Shown in pieces: positions 18,559-27,282 of a DNA stretch of 64,000 bases (positions are counted from its first letter, which is position 1; each line of letters starts with the position of its first letter). Below the pieces are notes generated by a model, which had not been told where the DNA came from, ran no database searches, and was given only the letters and a program-made list of their open reading frames with translations. The translations under genes and the position numbers were made by a program. The DNA is from Vreelandella sedimenti (GTDB taxonomy: Bacteria; Pseudomonadota; Gammaproteobacteria; Pseudomonadales; Halomonadaceae), in the NCBI RefSeq assembly GCF_013416325.1, contig NZ_JACCGK010000006.1, positions 124,001 through 188,000 on the forward strand, written 5' to 3'.

Positions 18559-20469
18559 ATGGATGTCGAACTGTTAGAAATACGCCAACATATGGGACGA
18601 TTTCCCCCTTTTGATGGGCTGTCGGATGACCTCCTTGATGCCATTGCTGAGCAGGTGGAAGTGAGCTACTTCAAAACAGGTAGCAGCATATTAACGCTTA
18701 ACGAGATGCTCAATGATCTTTGCTATATCCGCAGTGGCGCCGTGGAGGTTTATCGTAGTCAGGGCGAGCTGTATAACCGCCTGGGCGAAGGCGATATTTT
18801 TGGTCACTTCAGCCTCTTACGTAACCATAAAGTGCGCTTTCCAGCCCAGGCGATCGAAGATACCCTGATCTATTTTATTCCCAAGGCGGTCTTCCTGCGA
18901 TTGTGCGAGGAGGATGACCATTTTGCCGATTTTGTTGAGTTGGAGCGACCGCGGCTTGAGAGCGCTGCTGAACAGCAGAAGAAGTCCAACGACATGATGG
19001 TGACAAGGATACGCAAGCTGCTAACCCGCTATCCAGTAATGGTGGAAACGTCTACCAGCGTTCAGCTCGCCGCCCAGCAAATGAGCGAAGCCCAAGCCTC
19101 GGCGCTGCTAGTGTTAAAAGAGGGTAGCGACAATCCTCGCTATAGTTTTAAAGATAGCGAAGGGCAAACCTGGCAGATGTGCGGAATTTTAACCGATAGT
19201 GATTTTCGTACCCGCGTAGTTGCCGAAGGGTTATCGCCACAAACTCCAGTAGGTGAGGTGATCTCCTCCCGGTTGATTACTATTCAGTCTGACGCCTCTG
19301 TTTATGAAGCTATGCTGACGATGTTGCGCAGTAACGTGCATCACCTGCCTGTGCTCTATCGTCAGCGCCCTGTAGGTGTAGTGCATCTCTCCGATATTAT
19401 TCGCTACGAGACCCATAGCGGCCTCTATTTGGTCAGCAATATTTTTAATCAGTCCAGCGCCGAAGGGCTGGCACGTTTAGCCCCGGATGTGCGCGCGGCG
19501 TTTGTGCGTATGGTGCAAGAGGACGCCAACTCACAGATGGTTGGCAGCGCACTCTCTACCATTGGGCGCAGCTTTACGCAGCGATTGCTGGAAATGGCTG
19601 AAGCGGAACTTGGCCCACCGCCGGTGCCTTACTGTTTTATGGTGAATGGCTCGATGGCCCGCAATGAGCAGAGCATCGTCACTGACCAGGATAATGCGCT
19701 AATCCTTTCCGACAAGTTTAATCCTGAAGAGCATGACGACTACTTTTACGCCCTGGCAAAAATTGTCAGCGATGGCTTAGATGCCTGCGGTTACACCTAC
19801 TGCAAAGGTGACGTTATGGCAACCAACGTTCAGTGGCGCCAGCCGCTCAGCGTTTGGAAGGGGTATTTTCAGGATTGGATGGCCAATCCCACGCCTGAAC
19901 GGCTGCTGCACAGCTCGATTTTCTTTGACCTGGATAGTTGCTACGGTGAAGACCTCTATGTGGAAACGCTGCAAGATTTGATTGCCGAGACAGCGCCAAA
20001 ATCACCGCTGTTTTTAGCCGCCATGGCGCGCAATGCCTTAAACCGTACGCCACCGCTGGGGTTTTTCCGTACCTTTGTGATGGAGCAAGATGGCAAGCAC
20101 AACAACTCGATCAACCTGAAGCGCCGGGGAACGGCGCCGATGGTGGATTTGGTGCGTATTCACGCTTTGGCCTGCGGTTCCAAAGCGCAGAACTCCTTTC
20201 AGCGCTTGAATGACATCAGTAAGACTCAACTATTGGCGACCGGCATGAGCGACAAGCTAAGTTATGCGTTTGAGTTTTTATGCATGTCACGGATTCGCCA
20301 TCAAATGATCGATCTGCAAGAGGATCGCCTGCCGGATAACAATATCGAGCCCGAAAACGTGGCGGACAGCGAACGCCACACCCTGAAAGACGCTTTCCAG
20401 GTGCTTAGCAACGCGCAAAAATTCCTCAAGTTCCGCTACCCGATGCCCGCTAAGCGGCAGGGGCGATAA
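18559..20469 (+). CDS. Cyclic-nucleotide-binding/CBS/DUF294 nucleotidyltransferase-like protein
   Basis: A 636-residue cytoplasmic signalling protein. In order it has a cNMP-binding beta-roll (about residues 12-130, with LGEGDIFGHFSLL), two CBS modules (about 155-305), a DUF294 putative nucleotidyltransferase domain (about 330-470, VNGSMARNEQSIVTDQDNAL) and the DUF294 C-terminal substrate-binding domain. It resembles the GlnD-like nucleotidyltransferases of unknown target. AAGGAG eight bases before 18559 fixes the start. The exonuclease gene begins one base after the stop, suggesting a shared function in nucleotide or nucleic-acid turnover. Confidence 0.9.
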   Translation: MDVELLEIRQHMGRFPPFDGLSDDLLDAIAEQVEVSYFKTGSSILTLNEMLNDLCYIRSGAVEVYRSQGELYNRLGEGDIFGHFSLLRNHKVRFPAQAIEDTLIYFIPKAVFLRLCEEDDHFADFVELERPRLESAAEQQKKSNDMMVTRIRKLLTRYPVMVETSTSVQLAAQQMSEAQASALLVLKEGSDNPRYSFKDSEGQTWQMCGILTDSDFRTRVVAEGLSPQTPVGEVISSRLITIQSDASVYEAMLTMLRSNVHHLPVLYRQRPVGVVHLSDIIRYETHSGLYLVSNIFNQSSAEGLARLAPDVRAAFVRMVQEDANSQMVGSALSTIGRSFTQRLLEMAEAELGPPPVPYCFMVNGSMARNEQSIVTDQDNALILSDKFNPEEHDDYFYALAKIVSDGLDACGYTYCKGDVMATNVQWRQPLSVWKGYFQDWMANPTPERLLHSSIFFDLDSCYGEDLYVETLQDLIAETAPKSPLFLAAMARNALNRTPPLGFFRTFVMEQDGKHNNSINLKRRGTAPMVDLVRIHALACGSKAQNSFQRLNDISKTQLLATGMSDKLSYAFEFLCMSRIRHQMIDLQEDRLPDNNIEPENVADSERHTLKDAFQVLSNAQKFLKFRYPMPAKRQGR

Positions 20470-20470
20470 G

Positions 20471-21196
20471 ATGTACGGTATACGCCCACGTCAAAAGGTT
20501 ACCCAGGCTGACTGGAACGGGTATATGGCCCAGCGAGCGCAAGAGACGGGTAATTCTGCCATTCAGCAATTTTTTGGTACGCCGTTGCCTGACCCCGACA
20601 CCCCGATTTCCGAGGTGCCCATGGTAGCGCTGGATATGGAGACCACGGGGCTAGATGAGCGGCGCCATGCGATTGTCAGTATTGGCCTCGTGCCCTTCAC
20701 GTTAAATCGTATCAAATTGGCTGAGCGGCGCTACTGGGTGGTGAACCCTTCGCGACCGCTAGCAGAAGCCTCAATTACCTACCACCATATTACCCATTCA
20801 GAGATCGCCCAGGCACCGGACTTAGACGAGATACTGGACGAACTGTTGGCCCAGCTAGCAGGTCGCCTAGTGGTGGTACATTTTCGTAATATCGAACGAC
20901 CCTTTTTGGATGCGGCTGTCAATGCCCGACGTGGGGAAGGGGTACTGTTTCCGATGATTGACACCATGTCGCTGGAAGCGCGGCTGCACCGCCAGACCCT
21001 TTGGGCACGGTTTCGCCGCTGGCTGGGCCGTCCACCGGTTTCCATCCGCCTGCATGCAAGCCGCGAACGCTATGGCCTACCCATTTATCAAGGACATCAT
21101 GCCTTGGTGGATGCATTGGCCACCGCAGAGCTGTTGCAGGCGCAAATTGCCACCCACTATCGACCCGAGACGCCATTGAAAGATATTTGGTGTTGA
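20471..21196 (+). CDS. DEDDh-type 3'-5' exonuclease
   Basis: A 241-residue protein of the DNA polymerase III epsilon-like exonuclease superfamily. The Exo I motif is VALDMETTGLDERR near residue 53, Exo II lies around VVHFRNIERPFLD near 138, and Exo III is HHALVDALATAELL near 214, giving the D-E-D-H-D set. It starts one base after the CBS/DUF294 stop and ends before a bidirectional terminator. Its substrate (DNA, RNA or a nucleotide) is not visible. Confidence 0.92.
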   Translation: MYGIRPRQKVTQADWNGYMAQRAQETGNSAIQQFFGTPLPDPDTPISEVPMVALDMETTGLDERRHAIVSIGLVPFTLNRIKLAERRYWVVNPSRPLAEASITYHHITHSEIAQAPDLDEILDELLAQLAGRLVVVHFRNIERPFLDAAVNARRGEGVLFPMIDTMSLEARLHRQTLWARFRRWLGRPPVSIRLHASRERYGLPIYQGHHALVDALATAELLQAQIATHYRPETPLKDIWC

Positions 21197-21221
21197 TACC
21201 TGTCTAGCAAAATAGCAAAAA

Positions 21222-21247
21222 AAACGGGCAACCAATGTTGCCCGTTT
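21222..21247. terminator. Bidirectional terminator between exonuclease and BCCT genes
   Basis: An 11-bp stem (AAACGGGCAAC at 21222-21232 with its complement at 21237-21247) and a CAAT loop. The A tract on the left gives a strong U tract to the minus-strand BCCT transcript; the right side ends in only three T residues. Confidence 0.85.
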
Positions 21248-21292
21248 ACTGCTAGCTAGCTTTAAAACTATGGCCGGCTTAATAAAGCAGCG

Positions 21293-22933
21293 CTAGACGG
21301 CTTTAGGTTCGCTCATCAAGCCTTTGATAATGGCATAGCAGGCCACTAGCAATATGATGGTGAACGGGAAGCCGGTAGAAACCGCCATGGTTTGTAGCGC
21401 AGTCAGGCCACCGCCTAGCAGCAGTGCAATGGCAATCGCGCCTTCGATGATCGCCCAGAACACGCGCTGTGGTTTCGGCGCATCGACCTTGCCGCCCGCC
21501 GTAATCGAGTCGATTACCAGTGAGCCGGAGTCAGAAGAGGTCACAAAGAAGATAATCACCAGCACAATCGCGATGAACGAGGTGATCTGTGACAGCGGTA
21601 ATTGCTCCAGCATGACGAAGAGCTGCAGATCCACCCCAGCATCACGCACGGCTTCAATGCCCTGGCTTACGTATTGATCAATGGCTGTGCCGCCGAAAGT
21701 GGTCATCCATAGAACTGATACGAAAAAGGGCACCAGCATAACGGATATCAGAAATTCGCGTACGGTACGGCCACGGGATACCCGGGCGATAAACATACCA
21801 ACGTACGGTGACCAGGAGATCCACCACGCCCAGTAGAAGGCTGTCCAGCCCTGACTGAAGTTGGCATCTTCACGGCCAAAGGGGTTCGACAGCGCAGGTA
21901 GGTGCACCGCATAGTTCCACAGGTTCTCAAAGAAGCCGGTGGCAATCAGCAAGGTAGGGCCAACTGCAATCACAAAGAACAGTAGGGCTGCTGCCATGGC
22001 GATGTTGATTTTGGAGAGTAGCTGAACACCTTTATCGACGCCCGCAAGAATCGAGCCGATGGCAATAACCGTAATACCGATGATCAACAGGATCATGGTG
22101 ATATCGCTTTCCGGCGCGTCAAACAAGTAGGTGAGGCCCGCTGCAGCCTGGGTAGCCCCTAGGCCGAGTGAGGTAGCCAAACCGAAAAGTGTGGCAAACA
22201 CCGCCAGAATATCAATCACATGGCCTGGCCAACCCCAAACGCGCTCACCCAGGATCGGGTAGAAAACGGAACGCATGGAGAGCGGTAGGCCCTTATTGAA
22301 CGAGAAAAGCGCCAGCGAAAGCGCCACAACGGCATAAATTGCCCAGGGGTGTAGGCCCCAATGAAAGATGGTTGCCGCCATGGCCAACGCTTCCGCACCG
22401 GCAGCATTACCTTCTGCACCCGCTAGCGGCGCCCAACTGCCTCCGTCAAACGAAGTGCCGAAGTGGGTCAATGGCTCATTAACGCCGAAGAACATCAAGC
22501 CAATGCCCATGCCTGCAGCAAACAGCATTGAGAACCAGCCGATATAGGTAAAGTCAGGTTTGGCTTCGGCACCACCGATACGTATTTTACCTAACGGGGA
22601 AAAGATCAGGCCAACACATAAAATGACGAAGATATTCGCCGCTAAGATAAAGAACCACGCCAGATTGCCGGTTAAAAAACTGAAGATGGCATCATAAATA
22701 GGCGCAATAGTGTCTTGCAGCGCGAGCGTCAGCACCACAAACAGCAGCACGACAACGGCTGATATACTGAATACCTTGCCGTGGAGGTCAAGATTGAGAC
22801 CCATGGTGCTAGTGGTGATGTTGTCTTGACCGATAACGTAATCGGTATCAATTAGATTGGCCGCACCCTCTGGGGCGGGTATGCCCTCAGAGACCGGCTC
22901 TTCAGGGGGGCGTTTATCGTCGTGGTTATCCAC
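21293..22933 (-). CDS. BCCT-family betaine/choline/carnitine transporter
   Basis: A 546-residue sodium- or proton-coupled carrier of the inner membrane, used for uptake of compatible solutes under osmotic stress. It has twelve hydrophobic segments after a polar N terminus of about 50 residues. The family signature is clear: WTAFYWAWWISWSPYVGMF near residue 365, followed by ARVSRGRTVREF. The C-terminal tail is short, so it may lack the long osmosensing tail of BetT. It lies downstream of proVWX, separated by 246 bp with a terminator and a tandem repeat, so it probably has its own promoter. Confidence 0.93.
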   Translation of the reverse strand: MDNHDDKRPPEEPVSEGIPAPEGAANLIDTDYVIGQDNITTSTMGLNLDLHGKVFSISAVVVLLFVVLTLALQDTIAPIYDAIFSFLTGNLAWFFILAANIFVILCVGLIFSPLGKIRIGGAEAKPDFTYIGWFSMLFAAGMGIGLMFFGVNEPLTHFGTSFDGGSWAPLAGAEGNAAGAEALAMAATIFHWGLHPWAIYAVVALSLALFSFNKGLPLSMRSVFYPILGERVWGWPGHVIDILAVFATLFGLATSLGLGATQAAAGLTYLFDAPESDITMILLIIGITVIAIGSILAGVDKGVQLLSKINIAMAAALLFFVIAVGPTLLIATGFFENLWNYAVHLPALSNPFGREDANFSQGWTAFYWAWWISWSPYVGMFIARVSRGRTVREFLISVMLVPFFVSVLWMTTFGGTAIDQYVSQGIEAVRDAGVDLQLFVMLEQLPLSQITSFIAIVLVIIFFVTSSDSGSLVIDSITAGGKVDAPKPQRVFWAIIEGAIAIALLLGGGLTALQTMAVSTGFPFTIILLVACYAIIKGLMSEPKAV

Positions 22934-23091
22934 AGGAGCCTCTCTATTTCGATCAAGAAGTGTCGATCAAAAAGGTTGAAAAGAAACCAAAATGTGGTCA
23001 TCAACCCACATTGCATGGCACGCGTTTAGGCGCTCACAATACCAAATTTGTTAACACGGTATTCAACGTAGTGTGAACTGTGGCGCTTAAC

Positions 23092-23127
23092 ACAGTACTT
23101 AATAACAGTACTTAATAACAGTACTTA
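23092..23127. repeat. 13-bp tandem repeat in the BCCT upstream region
   Basis: ACAGTACTTAATA is present at 23092-23104 and 23105-23117, and a third partial copy (ACAGTACTTA) follows. It lies between proX and the BCCT gene and could be a regulatory array or simple slippage. Confidence 0.8.
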
Positions 23128-23137
23128 CAACGACAAC

Positions 23138-23155
23138 AGAGGGCCGAAGCCCCCT
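23138..23155 (-). terminator. Probable terminator of proVWX
   Basis: On the minus strand a 7-bp stem (AGGGGGC with GCCCTCT, one G-U pair) is closed by a stable TTCG tetraloop, 25 bases after the proX stop. The T tract is poor (GTTGTCGTTG), so termination may be partial. Confidence 0.55.
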
Positions 23156-23179
23156 GCTATCGTCACTGCTTTGGCTCGT

Positions 23180-24055
23180 TTAGCTATCGAGCCATTCTGC
23201 TACTACATCTTGGTTATCTTCGACCCACTGCTTCGCGTTCTCATAGGGGTCGCTGCCATCTTCCTGGTTCATCAGCATGACTTCACCCATCTGCTCAGGC
23301 GTCCACTCGAAAGCGTCGAGAATGGCATAAGCTTCTGGCATGTCATCTTCCAGGCCTTGGCGAACCGCGGTGTGAATCTGTTCTGCACCGCCATAGACGT
23401 TTTCAGGGTCTTCTAGATATTTGAGATCAAAGCGGGCAAACATCCAGTGGGGCGTCCAGCCAGTAACAACGACATCTTCCTCGTTATTAATTGCACTCGA
23501 CAGTGCCGCCGTCATGGTGGCACCGCTGCCACTACGCAGATCCAGCTCAAGGTCATAGGTATCCACGACCTCTTCGGAGAGCGCCATTAGGCCTGCACCG
23601 GGGTCAATACCGATGATCTCGCCGTTAAAGCTGTCGGCGTTATCGTTAAGGTCTGCAATCGAGTCGACGTCGGTATACTCTGGAACCACAAGGCCTAGCT
23701 TGGTGCCGTCCAGGTTGGGGCCAAGGTCTTCAATACTCTCGCCCAGGCGTTCCATGTAATCGGCGTGAGTGGTCGGCAGCCAAGCAGCGACGATGGCATC
23801 CGCATCGCCAGTGGAGAGCGCTTGGAACATAGCCGCCGCAGAGAGTGAGGTTAGGTCGACCTCATAGCCCGCTTGCTCAAGTACTGCAGCAACCACGTTA
23901 GTTGAAGCGACTTCGGAAGACCACTCTACGTAGGCCAGGTTAACCGTGCCTTTCTCTTCTTCGGCCTGCGCCGCGCTGCTGACGGCCACACCAGCACCTG
24001 CTAGCAGTGCCAGCGAAGCAAGACGGATACGGAGGTTCAATGTGCGATGTTTCAT
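23180..24055 (-). CDS. proX: Glycine betaine ABC transporter, substrate-binding protein
   Basis: A 291-residue periplasmic protein that delivers glycine betaine or proline betaine to the ProW permease. A signal peptide ends near residue 31 (SSAAQA). The mature part has the type II quaternary-amine-binding pattern, with aromatic residues likely to form the betaine cage: YVEWSS near 44, AWLPTTHADYM near 93 and TGWTPHWMF near 200. It is the third gene of proV-proW-proX, 167 bp after proW, a wider gap than between the first two genes. Confidence 0.94.
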   Translation of the reverse strand: MKHRTLNLRIRLASLALLAGAGVAVSSAAQAEEEKGTVNLAYVEWSSEVASTNVVAAVLEQAGYEVDLTSLSAAAMFQALSTGDADAIVAAWLPTTHADYMERLGESIEDLGPNLDGTKLGLVVPEYTDVDSIADLNDNADSFNGEIIGIDPGAGLMALSEEVVDTYDLELDLRSGSGATMTAALSSAINNEEDVVVTGWTPHWMFARFDLKYLEDPENVYGGAEQIHTAVRQGLEDDMPEAYAILDAFEWTPEQMGEVMLMNQEDGSDPYENAKQWVEDNQDVVAEWLDS

Positions 24056-24222
24056 TCACTTTCTCCCTTGAGTATTAAAATATAAGTGTACTGGTTATTA
24101 ACATGCATGATGCTTAACGAGCACGGTTGCTGCAAAACACAGCATGGTGAGCAAAAGGCGACTTAGCAAGCAAATGGCTCAACGCAGCCGCTTCTGCCGT
24201 TTTGCGCTATCGTGTGTTTTCG

Positions 24223-25053
24223 CTATTGCCGGGTTTTTCTAAGCGATTGCGTCAGGCGGTCAAGCAGCATGGCCAGTATGACTACTGCGATGCCTGCTTC
24301 AAAGCCGTCGCCAGGGCGCAAGCGTTGAATTGCGCGCCATACTTCGCTGCCCAAACCATCTGCACCAATCATGGCGGCGATGACTACCATGGAGAGCGCG
24401 AGCATTATCGTTTGGTTGATACCCGCCATTACTGTGGGCAGTGACAGCGGTAGTTGTACTTTGAATAACTTTTGACCACGGGTAGCGCCGTAGGCATCGG
24501 CGGCTTCAATCAGCTCCACCGGTACTTGACGAATCCCCAGGGTAGTAAAACGAATGGCCGGGGGCATCGAGAAGATCACCGTGGCGAAAATTGCCGACAC
24601 CGAGCCAATACCGAAAAATGGAATGGCCGGGATCAAATAGACGAACGCTGGCATGGTCTGCATAAAGTCGAGAATTGGCATAATGACCCGGTAGAGCCGA
24701 TTAGACAGCGCCGCGGCAATACCCACAGGTAACGCGATGACGACTGCCACCATGGTAGCGAACACTACCAGTGTGAGCGTTTCAATCATCGGGTTCCAGA
24801 GACCCAGGTTCCAGATCAGTGCTAAGCCCGCAGCAGCGCCTATGGCTAAGCGAGTGCCCGCCAGCTTCCAGCAGAGCAGGGCGATCAAGCCAAGCAGCGC
24901 CCACTCGGGTAACCACATCAAGCTGTCATTTAAAACATCGATACCGGTTTGAGTGAAACGAGAGATGCCGCGGGTAACCAAAGAGTATTCGCTGGTCAAC
25001 CAAGTTAGGCCGCCTTCAATCCAATCACCTAGCGGGATGCGTGGGATATCCAT
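24223..25053 (-). CDS. proW: Glycine betaine ABC transporter, permease
   Basis: A 276-residue inner-membrane permease with about six hydrophobic segments and the ABC-permease EAA loop (DAYGATRGQKLFKVQLPLSL, near residue 180) that contacts the ATPase. It lacks the long N-terminal extension of E. coli ProW. Its start overlaps the proV stop by one base (shared A of ATG and TAA), so translation is coupled. Confidence 0.94.
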   Translation of the reverse strand: MDIPRIPLGDWIEGGLTWLTSEYSLVTRGISRFTQTGIDVLNDSLMWLPEWALLGLIALLCWKLAGTRLAIGAAAGLALIWNLGLWNPMIETLTLVVFATMVAVVIALPVGIAAALSNRLYRVIMPILDFMQTMPAFVYLIPAIPFFGIGSVSAIFATVIFSMPPAIRFTTLGIRQVPVELIEAADAYGATRGQKLFKVQLPLSLPTVMAGINQTIMLALSMVVIAAMIGADGLGSEVWRAIQRLRPGDGFEAGIAVVILAMLLDRLTQSLRKTRQ

Positions 25054-26255
25054 TATTGCTCTCCTGCTCGTGCCAGTTCGTCGAGTACCGCGCCTTTAAC
25101 CACCACGCCTAGCAGCTGCTCTTGCTTATCAATAACGGCGATAGGGAAACTCTTTTCACTAAACATGGCAAACAGGTTATGCAGTGGCTCATCCATGGGG
25201 ACTTTGCGGAAATCCTGGGTTAAGTAGGGAATAATCGAATCGGCACCCTCTTCAGTGGCCCGGCTGGCAGCATCGGCCTCGAGTAGCCCGATCAGGCGGC
25301 GGTCGCGATCAACCACATAAATAGAGTCAATAGCGTGGTCGCGCATGCGGTGTAGCGACGTGCGTGGGCCATCACTTTCCCGAGCGGTGGAGCGCAGTGG
25401 TCGCATGGCGCTCTCGGCGGTCAAGATGCGTGCCCGATCAACGCCTTCGATAAAGCGACGCACGTAGTCATCCGCAGGCTTGGTCAGAATCTCTTCCGGC
25501 GTGCCGATCTGTACCACTTCGCCATCCTTCAGCAGCACGATACGGTCGCCAATGTTGAGCGCCTCATCCAAATCGTGGGTGATGAAGACCGTGGTTTTTT
25601 GCATTTTGGATTGCAACTGCAAAAGCTCTTGCTGCATGTCTTTGCGAATTAGCGGGTCAAGCGCTGAGAAGGCTTCATCCATTAACAGCACGGTGGCATC
25701 GTTTGCCAGAGCACGGGCTAGGCCAACGCGCTGCTGCATACCGCCGGAAAGCTGATTCGGGTAGGCGTCTTCCCAGCCCTCCAGGCCCACTTGCTTCAGA
25801 GAATCATGGGCAATTTTATGGCGCTCTGTTTTCTCTACGCCGCGAATTTCCAAACCGAACTCGGCATTTTGCTGCACAGTGCGGTGGGGAAATAGCGCGA
25901 AATTTTGAAATACCATAGAGAAGTGGCGGCGACGGCACTCCAGCAACGCTTTCTCTTTTAGCGTCGGGATGTTTTCTCCGTCGATAATGATCTCACCTTC
26001 GGTGGTCTCAATTAGACGGTTAAGGCAGCGGATCAAGGTCGATTTACCTGACCCCGAGAGTCCCATGATGACCAGCAGTTCGCCTTCATAGACATCAAAC
26101 GAAATATTGGATAGCCCCAGTGTCTGGCCGGATTTCTCCAAAATTTCGGGGCGCTTCATTCCCTGATTACGTAGCTCAATGGCTTTTTGTGGGTGCTTAC
26201 CAAAGACTTTGCTTAATCCGCGCACTTTAATTTTGACGGGTCGTGTCTCGTCCAT
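25053..26255 (-). CDS. proV: Glycine betaine ABC transporter, ATP-binding protein with CBS domains
   Basis: A 400-residue ATPase that energises betaine uptake. It has Walker A GLSGSGKST near residue 65, signature LSGGMQQR near residue 168, Walker B VLLMDEAFSALD near 186 and the H-loop ITHDLDEA. The C-terminal 120 residues form a CBS pair (RLIGLLEAD, LLGVVVKG), the module that senses ionic strength in the OpuA family. It is the first gene of the operon, with a good promoter about 95 bases upstream. Confidence 0.95.
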   Translation of the reverse strand: MDETRPVKIKVRGLSKVFGKHPQKAIELRNQGMKRPEILEKSGQTLGLSNISFDVYEGELLVIMGLSGSGKSTLIRCLNRLIETTEGEIIIDGENIPTLKEKALLECRRRHFSMVFQNFALFPHRTVQQNAEFGLEIRGVEKTERHKIAHDSLKQVGLEGWEDAYPNQLSGGMQQRVGLARALANDATVLLMDEAFSALDPLIRKDMQQELLQLQSKMQKTTVFITHDLDEALNIGDRIVLLKDGEVVQIGTPEEILTKPADDYVRRFIEGVDRARILTAESAMRPLRSTARESDGPRTSLHRMRDHAIDSIYVVDRDRRLIGLLEADAASRATEEGADSIIPYLTQDFRKVPMDEPLHNLFAMFSEKSFPIAVIDKQEQLLGVVVKGAVLDELARAGEQ

Positions 26256-26350
26256 CGGCGATGCCTTTTTGTTGAGCTGAATGGGCGTGTGTCGTTATTA
26301 CGCCATTCATAAAGAAATAAGAGCTTGAGTCGGATAATTTATTAAAAATT

Positions 26351-26379
26351 ATTATACATAGGTAGGGCCTGTGTGTCAC
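26351..26379 (-). promoter_or_regulatory. Sigma70-type promoter of proVWX
   Basis: On the minus strand GTGACA (26379-26374) and a perfect TATAAT (26356-26351) are 17 bases apart, about 95 bases before the proV start. The AT-rich leader is typical of osmotically controlled promoters. Confidence 0.6.
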
Positions 26380-26663
26380 AACGGCTCGCTCAACGGGGCA
26401 ATTAACGCTACATGTGTCATTTTTTACCCACTCGCGCGGGCTGCCTATAAGTGCATAATGGCATCGCTGATATTTTATAAGATATTGATTATTAGATGTT
26501 TATGTTATTTTTTATATTTTTGGCACGTAAAGTGAATATAGTTTAGTAAGAGCGTTATGAATAATTTGTATATGAGTACGAAAAGCTGACTGTCAATTGT
26601 CCAGTGAAATGTTTGGAAACAAATGTTTGGAAACAAGCAGCGTAAGTAATGGAGGTGGGTATT
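26380..26663. other. AT-rich intergenic region with a 14-bp tandem duplication
   Basis: The 408-bp gap between proV and the lipoprotein gene holds the proV promoter on its left side. Its right part is very AT-rich (26465-26580). A perfect tandem pair AAATGTTTGGAAAC lies at 26607-26620 and 26621-26634, just before the lipoprotein ribosome-binding site. I see no gene in it. Confidence 0.6.
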
Positions 26664-27086
26664 ATGGATAAGCAACACGACCACATTGAGAGCAAGCAAA
26701 TTTCCAATCGCCCACGCTGGTTAACGCTGTGCATGATGGCGACAGCGGCAAGTGTAATTGTGTTAGCTGGTTGCGGCGATAACGAAGAGACAGCGCCACC
26801 TGCTGAAGAGCCTTCGCCATTAGAGCAAGATGCCACCACTCAGCCGGAACCGGGTATGAGTGAAGAGCCAGCGATGGAGCAGGATCCAGGCTTAAGTGAG
26901 GAGCCTGCAGGAGAAAATAGCATGACGCAATCTGAAGAGCCCATGTCAGAAGAGTCCATGCCAGATGACACCATGGACGAGCCCGCAGAGGGCACTATGA
27001 ACCCTGACGAAGAGCCTGGCTTTGGTGAAGGAACCGAACCTATGCCTGGCGCTGAGGAAGAGGATGAAAATTCGACCAGCAACTAG
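26664..27086 (+). CDS. Small acidic lipoprotein, low complexity
   Basis: A 140-residue protein with a positively charged start, a hydrophobic stretch and a lipobox VLAGC (Cys near residue 38), so it should be lipidated. The rest is almost wholly Glu/Pro/Met/Ser/Asp repeats of the form SEEPxMEQDPG and has no recognisable fold. Such acidic, intrinsically disordered surface proteins are common in halophiles. GGAGG at 26651-26655 places the start at 26664. Terminator at 27220. Confidence 0.75.
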   Translation: MDKQHDHIESKQISNRPRWLTLCMMATAASVIVLAGCGDNEETAPPAEEPSPLEQDATTQPEPGMSEEPAMEQDPGLSEEPAGENSMTQSEEPMSEESMPDDTMDEPAEGTMNPDEEPGFGEGTEPMPGAEEEDENSTSN

Positions 27087-27219
27087 TCATTAGCAACTGT
27101 TTATTAATCAGTTACTCGTATTGAGCCAGTTTTAAGCAAGTGTACCGCTCCCTACGATGGTAAATCGCCTCAGCTGTTTGTTCCCTGCGGCTGCTCCACA
27201 CGATTTGCCATCCTTTCCA

Positions 27220-27244
27220 CCCCCGCGCCCGCGGGGGTTTTTTT
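27220..27244 (+). terminator. Rho-independent terminator
   Basis: A 7-bp GC stem (CCCCCGC at 27220-27226 with GCGGGGG at 27231-27237), a GCCC loop and seven T residues, 133 bp after the lipoprotein gene. Confidence 0.88.
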
Positions 27245-27282
27245 GTCTGCTTTCTAGCTAGCGCATCCCGCTTTATCAGTAG

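Noticed and set aside
22949..22970. TCGATCAA repeated twice just before the BCCT gene
   Set aside because: It could be a regulator site, but two 8-base copies in one gap are weak evidence and no cognate regulator is visible.
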